Source: Colletotrichum lupini | Lineage: Eukaryota > Ascomycota > Sordariomycetes > Glomerellales > Glomerellaceae | Reading direction: 5' to 3' | DNA: 64,000 nt | Assembly: GCF_023278565.1 (NCBI RefSeq) | Contig: NC_064677.1 | Location: 3,100,001 to 3,164,000 of the forward strand | Shown: one piece after another, positions 1 through 11,084 of the stretch | Layout of the letters: each line of letters starts with the position of its first letter | Position numbering within the stretch: position 1 is the stretch's first letter | The notes under the pieces: model-generated | Told to the model about the DNA's origin: nothing | Seen by the model: the letters and a program-made list of their open reading frames with translations, nothing else | Databases searched by the model: none | Program-made: the position numbers and the translations under genes

Positions 1-2290
1 CCGCTAGAACTAATCGCCCTACCCTATTCTAGTAGTTTTTAATATATTTTATATCCTACCTAGCTAACGTATATAGTTATAAAAAAAACCCCAAGGCGTC
101 TTCTTTTTTTATTAACTACGTATAATATTTAAGCCGTCTATATTCTTTATCTCTTAACTAACTCCCGATCAATATCTAAAATTAAATATTAAACTTTTTT
201 TTAAGTACAAATAATAATAATATAATTTATATTTTATAATTAAGCTCTTGGATATTACTAAATTATGCCTCTTTTAGAGTCCGTTTTTATATACCCTCTT
301 ATATTATTAAACACGTTTATCTAATCTAAGCTCCGTATTATTTAAAGACCTTTAATCACTAATACTAAGAACTTCCTATATTTATTAAATTATTATCGCT
401 CTTAATAAAAAACGATAGTTCTAAACTTTTAAAAACACCCCCTTTTTTTAAATAATAATAAGCTTTACTTACTAAAGATTTCTAATTATAAACGGATCTA
501 GTTAGGAATCGTATATTAATATAGTTAAGAGAATTATTTTTAAATATTTACGGTTCGTTAAAATTATCGATTCAGCTAAAAGAGAAGTTAGTATTATTAT
601 ATAAAAAGGAGCTTTTATAAATTCTTATTAATAATATTGAGGAGTAGGCTATATTAATAACTCTACGTTTAGTAGAATATATTAAGGCTAAATTAGTAAT
701 AGGTCGATTTTAATTACGAGGGCGTATAAATAATCTTTATTAACTTTACCAAAGTATAAACGTTAATATTACTTCCTTAATACTTTTAATATATATAGCT
801 ATATATAGCCTACGTACCTATCCTAGTCCTAATATTTACGATTTTTTATAAAATAATAAGTATACTTACTGAGTAGCTTAATTTAGAGTAACGATACTTA
901 AGTATTGTTTAGAAGCTCGGTAAAAAAGAGCTTTTTATTAAAAGCCTTATAAAATAGGGAGTAGCTAATAATAAATAATTAGCTATTATACTACTCTAAG
1001 CTATACGTTTTAACTATCCTAACTAAAGACCTATTATATTACTCTATATTTTATTATTTAGGGCCCTAAATAAAATCATTAACTTTTAGTTATTTAAGTC
1101 GCCCGGCTGTGCGTATTAATAAATAAAAACAAAACTATTACTATAAATAGTTCTACTATATAAATATTCGTATTTTAAAACGTCGTTAGTTATTAACTTA
1201 GTTAAGTACTAGTCGTTATTAAGGCCCGGATCGGATTCGTTATTTTACTAGTCTATTTAAATAGGCTTACTATTAGTATTATTATTAGAGTAGTTATAAG
1301 AGATATCTTACCTTAAGTAGAGTTATAGATTTTATTTCTTATATAACGGAAGTCGAAGATAAAAGACCTAGTTACTATTTATCTAGCCTATTTATAACTA
1401 ACGGTAATAAGGACCTCGACTTTAAGGATATTTCTATTATCTTTTAAAAAATCTACATATAATAAGGATACTAAGGAATAGTACTAGATTATATTTATTC
1501 GGAAATTTATTCTATTTATATACTTAGGATCTAATAAGGTTAGAGTTATTTAAATAGTTAGCCTAGTTAAATTAAAAAGGGTCGAGTCTTAGTATTATTA
1601 TAATACTAATAAATACGGGTACGTATAAAGCTCGTTAAGAAAAAAAGTTAAAGCGGGATTAGTACTATTAGATTAAAAAACGCTTCGGAAATTAAAAAAC
1701 TTATAAAGATACTATATAGACTCGGGACTAACCTCGGCTACTACTTATAAAACGCTAAGTATTAAAAGTATATATAAGGGTAAAAAAGGTTATAATAAAT
1801 AAATAGAAGTAGCGTAAGCCTAGCTTAATTTATTATATACTTAAACCGACTGAGTAAGCGGCCGCAGGAGCTTTAGTATAAAATAGAAAATTCGTAATAT
1901 ACTATGGATCTAAAAAAAAAAGGTTATAATCGGATTTAATATAATAGTATAATCGTATCTTTCTTATTACAAGAGGATAAGCAAAAAAAATAAGGTACTT
2001 TCTAGGAGTATACTAGCTACGGCAAATCTACCAAACTTAAGGCCCCTATAAGTAAAAGAATTATATAATCCTTATTAAGTATTTATTAAGCCTTTCCCAT
2101 AAGTCGAATATTAAATCGCAGGTTATATAAAGCGTAGCTTTTATTAAATTCCCTTACTCGTCCCATAACCTAAAGACGGTACTACTTTAAACTACGAAGT
2201 AAATTAGTAAAAACGTTTATTATCTAAATACGTTATTAAACTTACTATTAATTTTATTAAGACGGCTTCGCTAGTAGTCTCGCCTTATTA
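1..2290 (+). repeat. RIP-degraded dispersed repeat, copy 1 (left end outside window)
   Basis: This stretch aligns collinearly with 28440-30705 in the same orientation. Examples are 40-170 against 28450-28580 and 1320-1450 against 29750-29880. Differences are mainly C/T and G/A, as RIP gives. Both copies are full of TAA/TAG, yet the plus strand still shows short coherent protein-like runs, for example around 1320-1450 and 1640-1860, so it was probably a coding mobile element read on plus. I do not recognise the protein. The shared sequence stops near 2290. There copy 1 passes into monooxygenase-like sequence and copy 2 into unrelated sequence, so 2290 is probably an element end. Confidence 0.6.
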
Positions 2291-2720
2291 AAAATAAATA
2301 TATACGATAAGGATAACTTAAAGCTTTATAAACTTAGAATTATAGGATAAATATATACCTCGGTTTGCTAGTATTACCGCTTATACCGGACGCATCTCTC
2401 TTATAGGGGCCTTTTTCATCGAACTATAAATATATTAAATAGCGTCTCTTTTAAGAAAAATGCGAGAAAATTATACCTACTTAGCCGAACTAGCCTACGA
2501 GTCTTATTAAATATAAAAAAAAAAGTAGTAAAGGCCTTTAACATAGGGCTTTACTAAGCAAATAATACGTATTAAACTAATATAAAAATTATTAAAAAGA
2601 GGATCGAGCCTTTTATAATTTTCGATAGAGCTTAGGTATAGTAGTAGGAGTATCAATGTATATTAAATAACTAGTTTAAATTCCGTATTTCTAAAGCATA
2701 GGACGTATTAAGCCGTTAGT
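2290..2720 (+). pseudogene. RIP-degraded 3' part of a Baeyer-Villiger monooxygenase paralogue
   Basis: The plus strand here aligns with the 3' part of the flavin monooxygenase at 32072-33718. 2310-2400 matches 33300-33390 and 2437-2720 matches 33455-33718. If TAA/TAG are read as mutated Gln/Trp codons, the frame gives FIEL, then IASLLRKMRE and the KRIEP run, as in the other gene. The protein sequence differs from that gene at many positions that RIP cannot explain, so this is a diverged paralogue and not a recent duplicate. The N-terminal two thirds are missing: the dispersed repeat abuts at about 2290. A TAG occurs at the same place as the likely natural stop of the other gene. Confidence 0.6.
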
Positions 2721-3100
2721 ATTATAGTCCGTTTTCTATTTTTATTTAATAATAATAGAGTAGCTTTAAATAAATTCCTTAAAGGCATACTTAAGTACTT
2801 TTTTACCCTATATTAAGCTAACCTAAACGGTAGTTTCTATACCTATAGCGCCTTTCCGTTAATTTCTTTATTTAGCCTTATACTATCCTTAATATTATAG
2901 CCTATATAGTATAAACGGCGTCCTTATTATACTAAGGCATAATAATCTACCCTCGTATCCGATTTAGATATTAACTAACTAAAGTATTAGGTTTGTAATA
3001 GCTATTAATAGGTATAGTATAATAGTTCTCGATTTACTCGATTTATATAATAATTGGTATATTTTATCTTCCTATAGTGTTTCTAAACTTATCGACCGGT
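2721..3100. other. Conserved segment downstream of the monooxygenase, RIP-degraded copy
   Basis: Similarity to the island copy continues past the monooxygenase stop. 2830-2900 matches 33810-33890, and 2960-3085 matches 33990-34130. One plus-strand frame reads similarly in both copies (ValAlaLeuAsn start, then a PheProLeuIleSerLeu core), so it may be coding. The function is not recognised. See the entry at 33719-34141. Confidence 0.45.
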
Positions 3101-5266
3101 AAAGGTTGAGGATCTTCTTTGAGGCTAATTAATACGGCGGCATGGGTCGTGCGTTTTATTATAAGTCTCGAGGTAATAATACTACCGCTTAGCTAATATT
3201 TAATTAATACTACCGAAATTGGTATATTCTAGGGTTACTTCGTCCTAAGGTTAAACTAGTTAATGCCCTATCTTATAGCTATATTATTAGGGTAGACGAC
3301 TTAATAAGCCTCGTTTTTTAAATCGGTATCGAAGTTAAAGGTCTAATATATATAGTTAAGACGTAGAACTAAGTATGCAATAACGGAGTTAACGGGCTAT
3401 TTTTTAAGGGTTATAGTAATTACTACCTCTTTATTAGGGACGGAACTGCAAAGTAACTAAATATAAGAACCCTTAATTAAACTCTATACTATGCTATATA
3501 AGTAACCTAGGGAGATATAGGTACTAAAGACGGTCTTTTAATAAATAAAAATAAGCGCGTAATAAATCCGCGTGGCAATACCGTATTAATAAATTACTTT
3601 AAGTCTCTATTTTAAAAAGAATAATTAAAATTAAAAACAAGGCTACCGTATCATTTTGCGCAACGTTCGTACTTTCTAAGTAATTATTAATCGGGTCCGA
3701 GAACGTTTATAACTTCTTAATAGCGTACTTCCTACTATAAACTATATTTTAGCCTAAATAGTTTCGCTTTAATAATAAACATTCTCCTACGTTTAAGTTC
3801 GAATTCTTAACTTATAGTAAAGCTATAGACTCTATACTTATAAATATACTATAAAATCTCCTCTTACGTTATTAAAAACTAGGGCGTAAAAAAAAGCGTT
3901 TTATCTCTTTTTAAGGTTAGCTCGAATTCGTCGTACTAAGTTAGTAGCGAGAAGGCTAGTTAGAACCGCCCGTCCGATATAGAGAGCGGGGCGATTAAGG
4001 TATCTAGTTCCTAAGGCGAAGCGGGAGTTGCCCTAAATAGAAGTAAAGACTAAACTCTGCGATCGATTATAACGTCCTAGTTATAAAATCCGTTTTATAA
4101 AAGAAACGTAACGAGCTTATTGCGTCTTAATAAAAGAGTAAGTTAAAAGGCTAATAATAGTTCTATACTTCGAAATAAGTAACTCCGTCGGGGTTTAGAA
4201 ATATTAATATTATAATAGCCGAGGAAGTAGTTATATAGTAGTTTTCGTTAGAAATCCGCCCCTACCTACTGGGCTCTTTGAAATATATATAATAAAACGG
4301 AGTCGTCTTCGCACTTAGAAATTGCCTAGGTAATATAATATAAAATAACCGATTATAAATCTCGCTAATAAAGTAGCGGCGTATAAATAATTCGAAATAG
4401 CTTATTATATAGAACTAGTGTTTATAATATCTTATAATCGTAATATATTATTACTATAGTAAGGATCTCTAGTAGAAAATAAATAGAGTAGGCGGGCCTT
4501 ACTAAGGGCGTAAGTTTAATAGAGGTTATTAATATAGCGCGACTTTAGTCTCCGTAGCTTATTACTAATAAATAGTAGCCGCTTTATATATATATCTTAG
4601 GCTCGACTTATTATAAAAAACGTCTTAAATACTTAACTATTACTAATCGCTCTACTTATAGACGTATACTTAGATACGTTTCCGGCTTATGGGGTAAATT
4701 CTTTTTATAGCGTAATTACCGTTCTAATTACGCTAAATTAAGCTTACCTGAGTAAGTAAAAATTGCTTAATAACGGGTAGTCGGTCTACTTAGAAACGTT
4801 CTTAAAAATTTAATAAGGCCTTCTTAGTAGTACGATTAAGTTTAGGATTTCTTTTTATCTTCCTTACCTACGCGATCCATATCTCGCTCTAGCTAGGCAC
4901 TAGTTCTAACGATCTTTTATACTATTATCCCTAGAGGATTCTAATAGCTTCCTCCTACTTTCCCGTACGCTAAATATATACCACCGCTTATTTACGTTTA
5001 TTAACTAAAAACCGGATACTAAATCCTCGATAAATAAGTTTATTACTAAAGGCTAATCGCTTATGGACATTCTAAGCGATTAAATAATCGCTCTAAGTCT
5101 AGAGTAGCTAGTTTTAGCGCTATTTAGGCAGACTTAGAAAGTAGCCGAAGTACTGAAACTTATTTAATTAAAAAAGTACAAAGTAACACTTTAGCTATTA
5201 TAACTCGGTTTATTAAGGCGGCTAGCTAAGGTTAATTCTAGCTATACATATTATATTATTCGTACT
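3101..5266. other. AT-rich RIP-degraded sequence, unassigned
   Basis: CpA and TpG are strongly depleted and all frames are full of stops. Some plus-strand runs, for example 3700-4030, look protein-like if TAA/TAG are read as Gln. I could not identify a family. Confidence 0.5.

Positions 5267-5294
<28 letters not shown>
5267..5294. repeat. (TA)n microsatellite
   Basis: Fourteen uninterrupted TA units. It lies on the downstream (3') side of the minus-strand LINE remnant and may be part of its tail or simply AT slippage. Confidence 0.9.
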
Positions 5295-5297
<3 letters not shown>

Positions 5298-5299
5298 TA

Positions 5300-7860
5300 T
5301 TACGCCCCGGCTAAGCTATTTAGGGCTCGTATAATTATTTATATATTCTCTACTTTCGTTTATATCCTTACCTCCTAGAAGCCTATATAAGTCTTATCTA
5401 TCTCTATATATATTATCTTTAGTTTTATATACTAATACTACGGTTATTCGTAATATTAATAATAAGCTATCTTAAGGTTATCTCTTAAAGTATTCGGCAT
5501 CCTATTATTAATAACTAAAGCTAGTCTTATTATTAATAGCATAAGGGTACGTAGGGGTTATTGTTAATTAATATATTAATATAAGTAGTATATAATCTCG
5601 CTACTAGTTAACCTATATATCTAGCCTCTACGTACTTATAATAAACTTAATCGTCTTTTTAATAACGTTTATATATAGCGACTAATTATTAAAATCGGAT
5701 GCGCTCTTTTTTTTAAAAAAGTACGATAAGTTTCCTTTTTACGTTTCTATTTATTAAAGTATTTAAGTTTATTATACTATTTACCGTATATAATAAAAAA
5801 GAAAATACTTAACTAATTTTATTATATACCCATAGGCGTATTATACTAAAGTAGTTACTCCGATTTAGTATAAGTATTAGTTTAGTCTTACTATCCTAAT
5901 ACGTAATTATACTAAGATACTAGTTTTTTTTTTAAAATAGTTTATTATATAGCTCGCGCGTATACTTTTTTAATAACATAATATTAATCTTTTTTAAACA
6001 TACTCCTACGTTATTAAATAAAGCTCCGTATTTTTATTATACGTTTTATAAAATAATTCTAAGTACCGTTAAATAAGCTCAAGCTAGTCGTTTTTTTAGT
6101 ATTTTATTTAGTCTCGTACTATTTTTTATTACTATTTTAACTACTTATATTAGGTCTAACTCTATAATTAATAAGAGCTAAAAAAGTATAAACTTATTAC
6201 CTCGTTTTTATAAAGCTTATATATTAAAATATAGTTATCGGACCTCTTATTAACTTCATTATTACTACGGGTTATAAATAGCCAGTATAGCCGCTTTATT
6301 ATAAATAAATACGTAAATAGCCCGGTATTTGACTTTTTAAAAAAAAGACTTAATTACTTTTATTAACGCCGCTAGTTTTATTATATACGGGTTTAGCTCT
6401 ATTTTTAAGCCGACTATGCACAAGGCCTTAATAATATTATAACCCTTTTTAAATAATATAAGTAATATTATAGCCGTTTCGTAGCCTATAACTCCGTTTC
6501 TTATTAAACTTTCCGTCGCTATTCTTACTACTTACCTAGACTAAATTATTTTAGTAGTTTTAACCGTATTATTATTAATTATTATATTAATACGGGCTTT
6601 TTATAGAGTAATCGAATACTTTTTAATAATCTCTAGTTTATTAAGAAGTTAGTTATAATAGGCCTTTATTATTAGTTAGAAAGGTAATAAGAATTGTTTA
6701 AAAATTACTATTTATAGATATTAAAGCGAATAGGTCTTAAGAAGGCTTCGTATTTATACTTAGAATATTATTAATTCTTTATCTTATTTTTTTATACTAA
6801 TTATATACTTACCTCCGTTTTAATAACCGCCGTAGCTACTATATTAAAAGTTTTTATAATTATTTAAGTAGTAATTCTCTATATTCGGTTAATTACCCTT
6901 ATTTACGTTATTTAATATTTATATTTCTAAATATTTAATACGTAGTCTATCGTTAGTACTATAGCTATTATAAAGAGCTATTTAATTATTATTAAAAATA
7001 AACTTTTAAAATACCTAAGCCCTAGTACGGCCTCTAGCCCTTTATCGTCGCGTTTATAATATACTTTTTAAATCGTAGCTTCGTATTTATTATTACCCTT
7101 AGTAATTTAACGTAGTCCTTTAGTTAGATAATATCCCTTTTAATAACGAAACTAATCGAGTTTATTAATAGCTTCTAATTATATATAAAATAAATAATAA
7201 CCGTCTTATTCGTTTTAAATATCGTCCCGCTTCGTCGTTCCTACTTAAGTACTTTATTAATAATATTCTAAATACTTTTCCGGTTTACTTTTCGTAATTA
7301 ATTAGTAATTTATATTATATAATTATTAACGAAGGCTAGTACGCCCCCGGTCTTATTAATATAGTATTATATAAAGTTAGTATTAAAAAAAAGGAATAGT
7401 ATAAATAATAATAACGAGCCTTAAAGTAGACTAGCTTATAATTATAAACGTTCCTCGGACTTATAATTATTAATTAATATACTTATTATATAATAAAAAT
7501 AAAAAGTATTAACCTATTTTATAAGCTTTTTAAATATACTACGTATCTTAAGTTATTAAAATAGTCTCTCCTTATATAACTTATTATAAACTCCTTTAAT
7601 ATTAAAACTAACTAAACTAACTACCTTTTTTTTTTTTTACGCTCTATAAATATACTCCTATAATAGTACTAGCGCTTACTTTACTAACTTCTATTTATGA
7701 GCGCTAAAATAGCTTATAAAAAAGAGGTTAAACGTCTTAACTACGTACGAAATACGTTCTACTAAGACCGACTTTAATACTTTTTTAAATATTAATAAAA
7801 GCGAGATTAGTCGCTAGGCCTTTACTATATTATAATTACTTTTATTTAGCTTCTTTAGCG
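5300..7860 (-). mobile_element. RIP-degraded non-LTR retrotransposon (LINE) remnant with RNase H domain
   Basis: On the minus strand between about 6450 and 6150 one frame reads as a LINE-type RNase H once RIP stops are allowed. It has a Glu-Leu-Asn-Pro-Tyr...Leu-Ala-Ala-Leu run, then TyrValPheIleTyrAsnLysAlaAla (6286-6314), which corresponds to the family's FTDNxAA motif, then AsnPro followed by several former Gln codons. This domain follows the reverse transcriptase in Tad/I-type elements, so the RT would lie at 6600-7860. The element ends at the gene-island boundary. Its exact ends and target site are not visible. Confidence 0.5.
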
Positions 7861-8519
7861 GGATGATCTTAGCGTGTCGCTATTACCTCGGCAACAAGCC
7901 TTCATTCGGCCGCTTAGTAAGCACACCTGGATAGCAGGGTTTGGCTTATAGTCGACATCCCCCGAGTCTTGGTCCGCAGCGCCCCCACCTCGCCAATGCA
8001 GAAACATCGGCCAGCTGTCTCTAATTTCCCACTTTACTCACAAATTACTCTCAGGTTTTGGTGTTCATTCACTTTCGTCGACAATCTCCATAGCCATGTT
8101 GTCGCCCGTTCTCTGGTTGTCAGGGTCTAGCGCTTCTACCGCTCCTCACGAGCAGATGATGATGCACTTCAGGCATGTGCTCTCTGTAGCTCTCGTAATC
8201 GTTTCCTCCGATTCTTGGGTCTCGTTTGGACTCCCTTTATTGGAGATCTGCTACAGCTTGATCAGCTCTCCTGGGATTGATCTGCTTCAGGTAGCGGCCA
8301 CGTGGTCGTTAATGTTTGTCGACCTTGTATCTATACATCTAGGTCGTCATGCGTTTAGAGGCAATCCCAATGTCAGTATTCTCAAATTGCGCATCGATCT
8401 TGATGGTTTCGTAGTCACGGGCTGAAAATTGAAGCTTCCGAGAGGCAAAGAATAGGTCCGAACAGTTGCTCATGACTCGCCATTGCCATTCAATGACCCT
8501 ACACTCCTGACACTCTCTC
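7861..8519. other. Island edge, no supported gene
   Basis: Base composition changes abruptly near 7860 from CpA-free AT-rich sequence to ordinary sequence. An open frame at 8096-8425 (plus) has no recognisable domain and I do not count it as a gene. The stretch probably holds the 3' flank of the Nudix gene. Confidence 0.5.
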
Positions 8520-9131
8520 CTATGTCCTCCTGCGAAACCCATCAAGGATTAATCTCTTCATCTGCCCATTCGCCAGAGGAAGCTCCTTCAGTCCGGCGCG
8601 CCCCTCCCTGACCTCCTCCTCAGATGCCCACACATAATCGCAGTGCTCGCCCGGATCTGTTCTTATCCGGCCTTCTACATCCTCGCCCTCCACCGCTCCT
8701 CGCACCTTCACCTCGAATGCAAACCGACAAAACACCTTCGTTCCAGTGCGATTTGTAAAGACGCTACCAGGTTCCTCATTCACCCCCTCACTTACAACCC
8801 TCACAAATTCGACAGCTTGAAGACCTGTCTCTTCCCAGAGCTCTCGCGCACAGGCAACCAGTAGGCTTGTGTCGTCTGGGTCCACCCCACCCCCAGGCGT
8901 CTCCCATAGAAGTGGCATGCTATCATGCGCCGTGCGCTGGACGAGGAGAATCTTACTACAAGTAGTCGAAGGCGAAAAGACGAGGGCGCTCGTAGCGAGA
9001 CCGTCCCATGATTTAGCATTCTTCATCAGCCACGTAGCGGCTGGGATGTTATAATGTTCTAGCGACGGGGGATAGGTAAGATTCAAGTCTGTAAAAGTAG
9101 GTGTTTGAGGATGCTCTGAACTAGATGCCAT
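8520..9131 (-). CDS. Nudix hydrolase
   Basis: A single-exon protein of 203 residues. It carries a Nudix box at residues 82-104: a Gly-Gly pair, five spacer residues, then seven residues before ArgGluLeuTrpGluGluThrGlyLeu. The REx2EExG core that binds the metal and does the chemistry is complete. The first Glu of the textbook consensus is Thr88 here. Such enzymes hydrolyse nucleoside diphosphates linked to another group. The substrate cannot be read from the sequence. The start is the ATG at 9131, which has A at -3 and G at +4. The frame is open further upstream to 9206 but only from a TTG. No signal peptide or membrane segment is seen, so it is probably cytosolic. It is followed on the same strand by two other nucleotide- or RNA-type enzymes. 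Confidence 0.85.
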   Translation of the reverse strand: MASSSEHPQTPTFTDLNLTYPPSLEHYNIPAATWLMKNAKSWDGLATSALVFSPSTTCSKILLVQRTAHDSMPLLWETPGGGVDPDDTSLLVACARELWEETGLQAVEFVRVVSEGVNEEPGSVFTNRTGTKVFCRFAFEVKVRGAVEGEDVEGRIRTDPGEHCDYVWASEEEVREGRAGLKELPLANGQMKRLILDGFRRRT

Positions 9132-9884
9132 GCTGATTGCCCTTGGACTCCCAGGCGGGGGAAGGCACTTGATGCTTATCGGATGATCGTTGCTGAACAA
9201 AGTCAAGAGAAGAAGTTATATAGTATTACTTTGTGGTGTGAAAGTGGAGGAAAACGGCTTTGAGGTGAACGACACCATAGAACATTAAATAAAGCAAGTA
9301 AATCCGTCATTTCCCTGCACGGGGGTCGGATAAGGCGGTTTCATCTCGCCCTAACCTTTCCCAATTAAAGCATCCTCCGACGTGACCCACATCTACATCT
9401 ACATCTACAAATGCACATCCATGTTCACAGTCATACCCATATTCTAGGACGCTTTCGCACATCGTCAACCTTCGATAGAGTTATCAAGTGGAATGGTCCC
9501 CCTGTCTTGTAGGGTATGTTCTTTCAGCATTACTCATGACGATGAGCACATTTGCCAAGGCTATTTTAGTTCTATTTCAGAAGGTCTTACAAGTTTCTCA
9601 CTGAGGATCAGGACATCCATGACGGTTTATGCAGCTTGGTCTATCTAGAAGCCAGTCAGTGCCAGGGCTCTGAATGCCAATTGCCTACGATCTTGGGTTG
9701 TCCTTTTGGCGAGCAGATCTACATGATGATGCAATTACAGGACAATTGGCAGGTGACAAGGCTCGCTCATGATACACGAGGTATGCACCGCCCTAGAAAC
9801 GATGGGACCGACCAACGAATGTTTGAGTAAGCTAAGTGGCCCATTGAGTACAAAGGCCCCAGGGAAATTTCCAGTCACTAGATA
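9132..9884. other. Intergenic region between the Nudix and nucleotidyltransferase genes
   Basis: This holds the promoter side of the Nudix gene and the 3' flank of the next gene. A short ACATCT tandem run lies near 9389-9408. I see no further gene; the open frame at 9636-9830 has no supporting features. Confidence 0.5.
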
Positions 9885-10815
9885 CTAGAGATCGAGCAGC
9901 TCTTTGGCTTTCGGAAGCGATGCTGATTTGAACCGGGTAAGGTAGTCCACCACAACCTGTCGCTTATCCAGAGGCAAATCTTTTGGCATGTTGACCAGGT
10001 CGTCTGAGTGATTGTCGATGAGCCAAGAGATATCTTTCACATCCTGCTCGTGCTTCTTCCTCTTGGGTGAGGCTAAGCCGTAAACTTTGGAAATGAAAAT
10101 TGGCCCAATTCGGATCACGGGAATTGCAAGTTCCTTTGTACCGTGGGTAGTGGAAACAAATTGTGCGATGCTGCCTACTTCCTTCACCGAGTTTTTCTGG
10201 CCTGGGCACGGAGTCAGAGCCCTTGAGTCGGCAAAACCTAGAAATGTAAGACTTACCGGCTATGATCATATCCACATCGAAATATTTGCCCTGGGATTGG
10301 TAATAGACCTGCAGGTGCGCATCGTCCGGCCACCAATCATCCGCAGGAATGACAAATCTTCCATCTGCCTCAAGGAGCTTCCTGAGCTCAGGCATTGTGA
10401 TTTGAACTACGATGTCAATGTCGGGCGTATTACGATCAGGCTCTCCATAAAGAATGAGTGCCCAGCCACCGGAGATGACCCAAGGGATGTCGTTCTTGCC
10501 AAAGAGGTCCTTGAGGGCAGCAGTTGTATCCTTGAGACCGGCAGTGCCAACGTCCGTAAGCGACTTCTGGGAAAGCCAATCCAACTCTTCCCTTGTGAAA
10601 TGCCCATCTGCGATGGCTCGAGTGATCAAAGAGTGCTTTCTCAGAGAAGGGATTACCGTTTTTTCGCTGTAATAGGTATCGGTGTATCGCTTGAGGGCTG
10701 GCTCAGAGCTGCACTCAACCTCGAGGGTGAGTCCACAACTGCTGTGTTTCTCGAAGGGAAACGCGAACGTCGAAGTGGCAAATAGCCATATCAAAGTGGT
10801 AGTAAGCCACCGCAT
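9885..10815 (-). CDS. Secreted nucleotidyltransferase-fold protein (two exons)
   Basis: The exons are 10815-10257 and 10201-9885, joined across a 55-nt intron (GTAAGT...CCCAG, phase 1), giving 291 residues. Residues 1-18 form a signal peptide (basic start, hydrophobic core, cleavage after the Ala of SerThrPheAla). Residues 110-138 have the nucleotidyltransferase-fold signature: Gly116-Gly117, then the acidic pair Asp132-Ile-Asp134. Asp180/Asp182, in a Phe-Asp-Val-Asp strand, could be the third carboxylate. This resembles MNT/aminoglycoside nucleotidyltransferase-type minimal domains, and many fungal members have no known function. The exon 2 reading frame fits only with the chosen acceptor; the AG five bases further downstream shifts the frame. 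The odd feature is a nucleotide-transferring fold with an export signal. It could have lost activity. Confidence 0.7.
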
Positions 10816-11084
10816 AGTGAACTTGAACGAGTGACTTGAAAGAATGACTTAAAACTAAGAGTAGCTTCTTGCTGAGAAGAAATGACTGAGCGATGACGTC
10901 CAGATTAAGAGAACAGATGAGAAGGGCCTAATGAAGACTTAAGTATTCATACTTGGTAAAAACACTTCGGTTTACGTGGCAGAACAACGTCACTATGGCT
11001 GAGCTTCAAGCCCAATTAGATTTAGATAACATCATTTGAAGTTACATGCGGATGTATCTTGTCCGGCCACTTTCTCACAACACT
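10816..11084. promoter_or_regulatory. Upstream region of the nucleotidyltransferase gene
   Basis: A 269-bp gap between two co-oriented genes. It must carry the promoter of the minus-strand gene ending at 9885 and the 3' end of the 2H gene. No distinctive binding site is recognised. Confidence 0.4.

Noticed and set aside
8096..8425. 109-codon plus-strand open frame.
   Set aside because: No domain, no convincing start or intron context, and it lies in the 3' flank of the Nudix gene.
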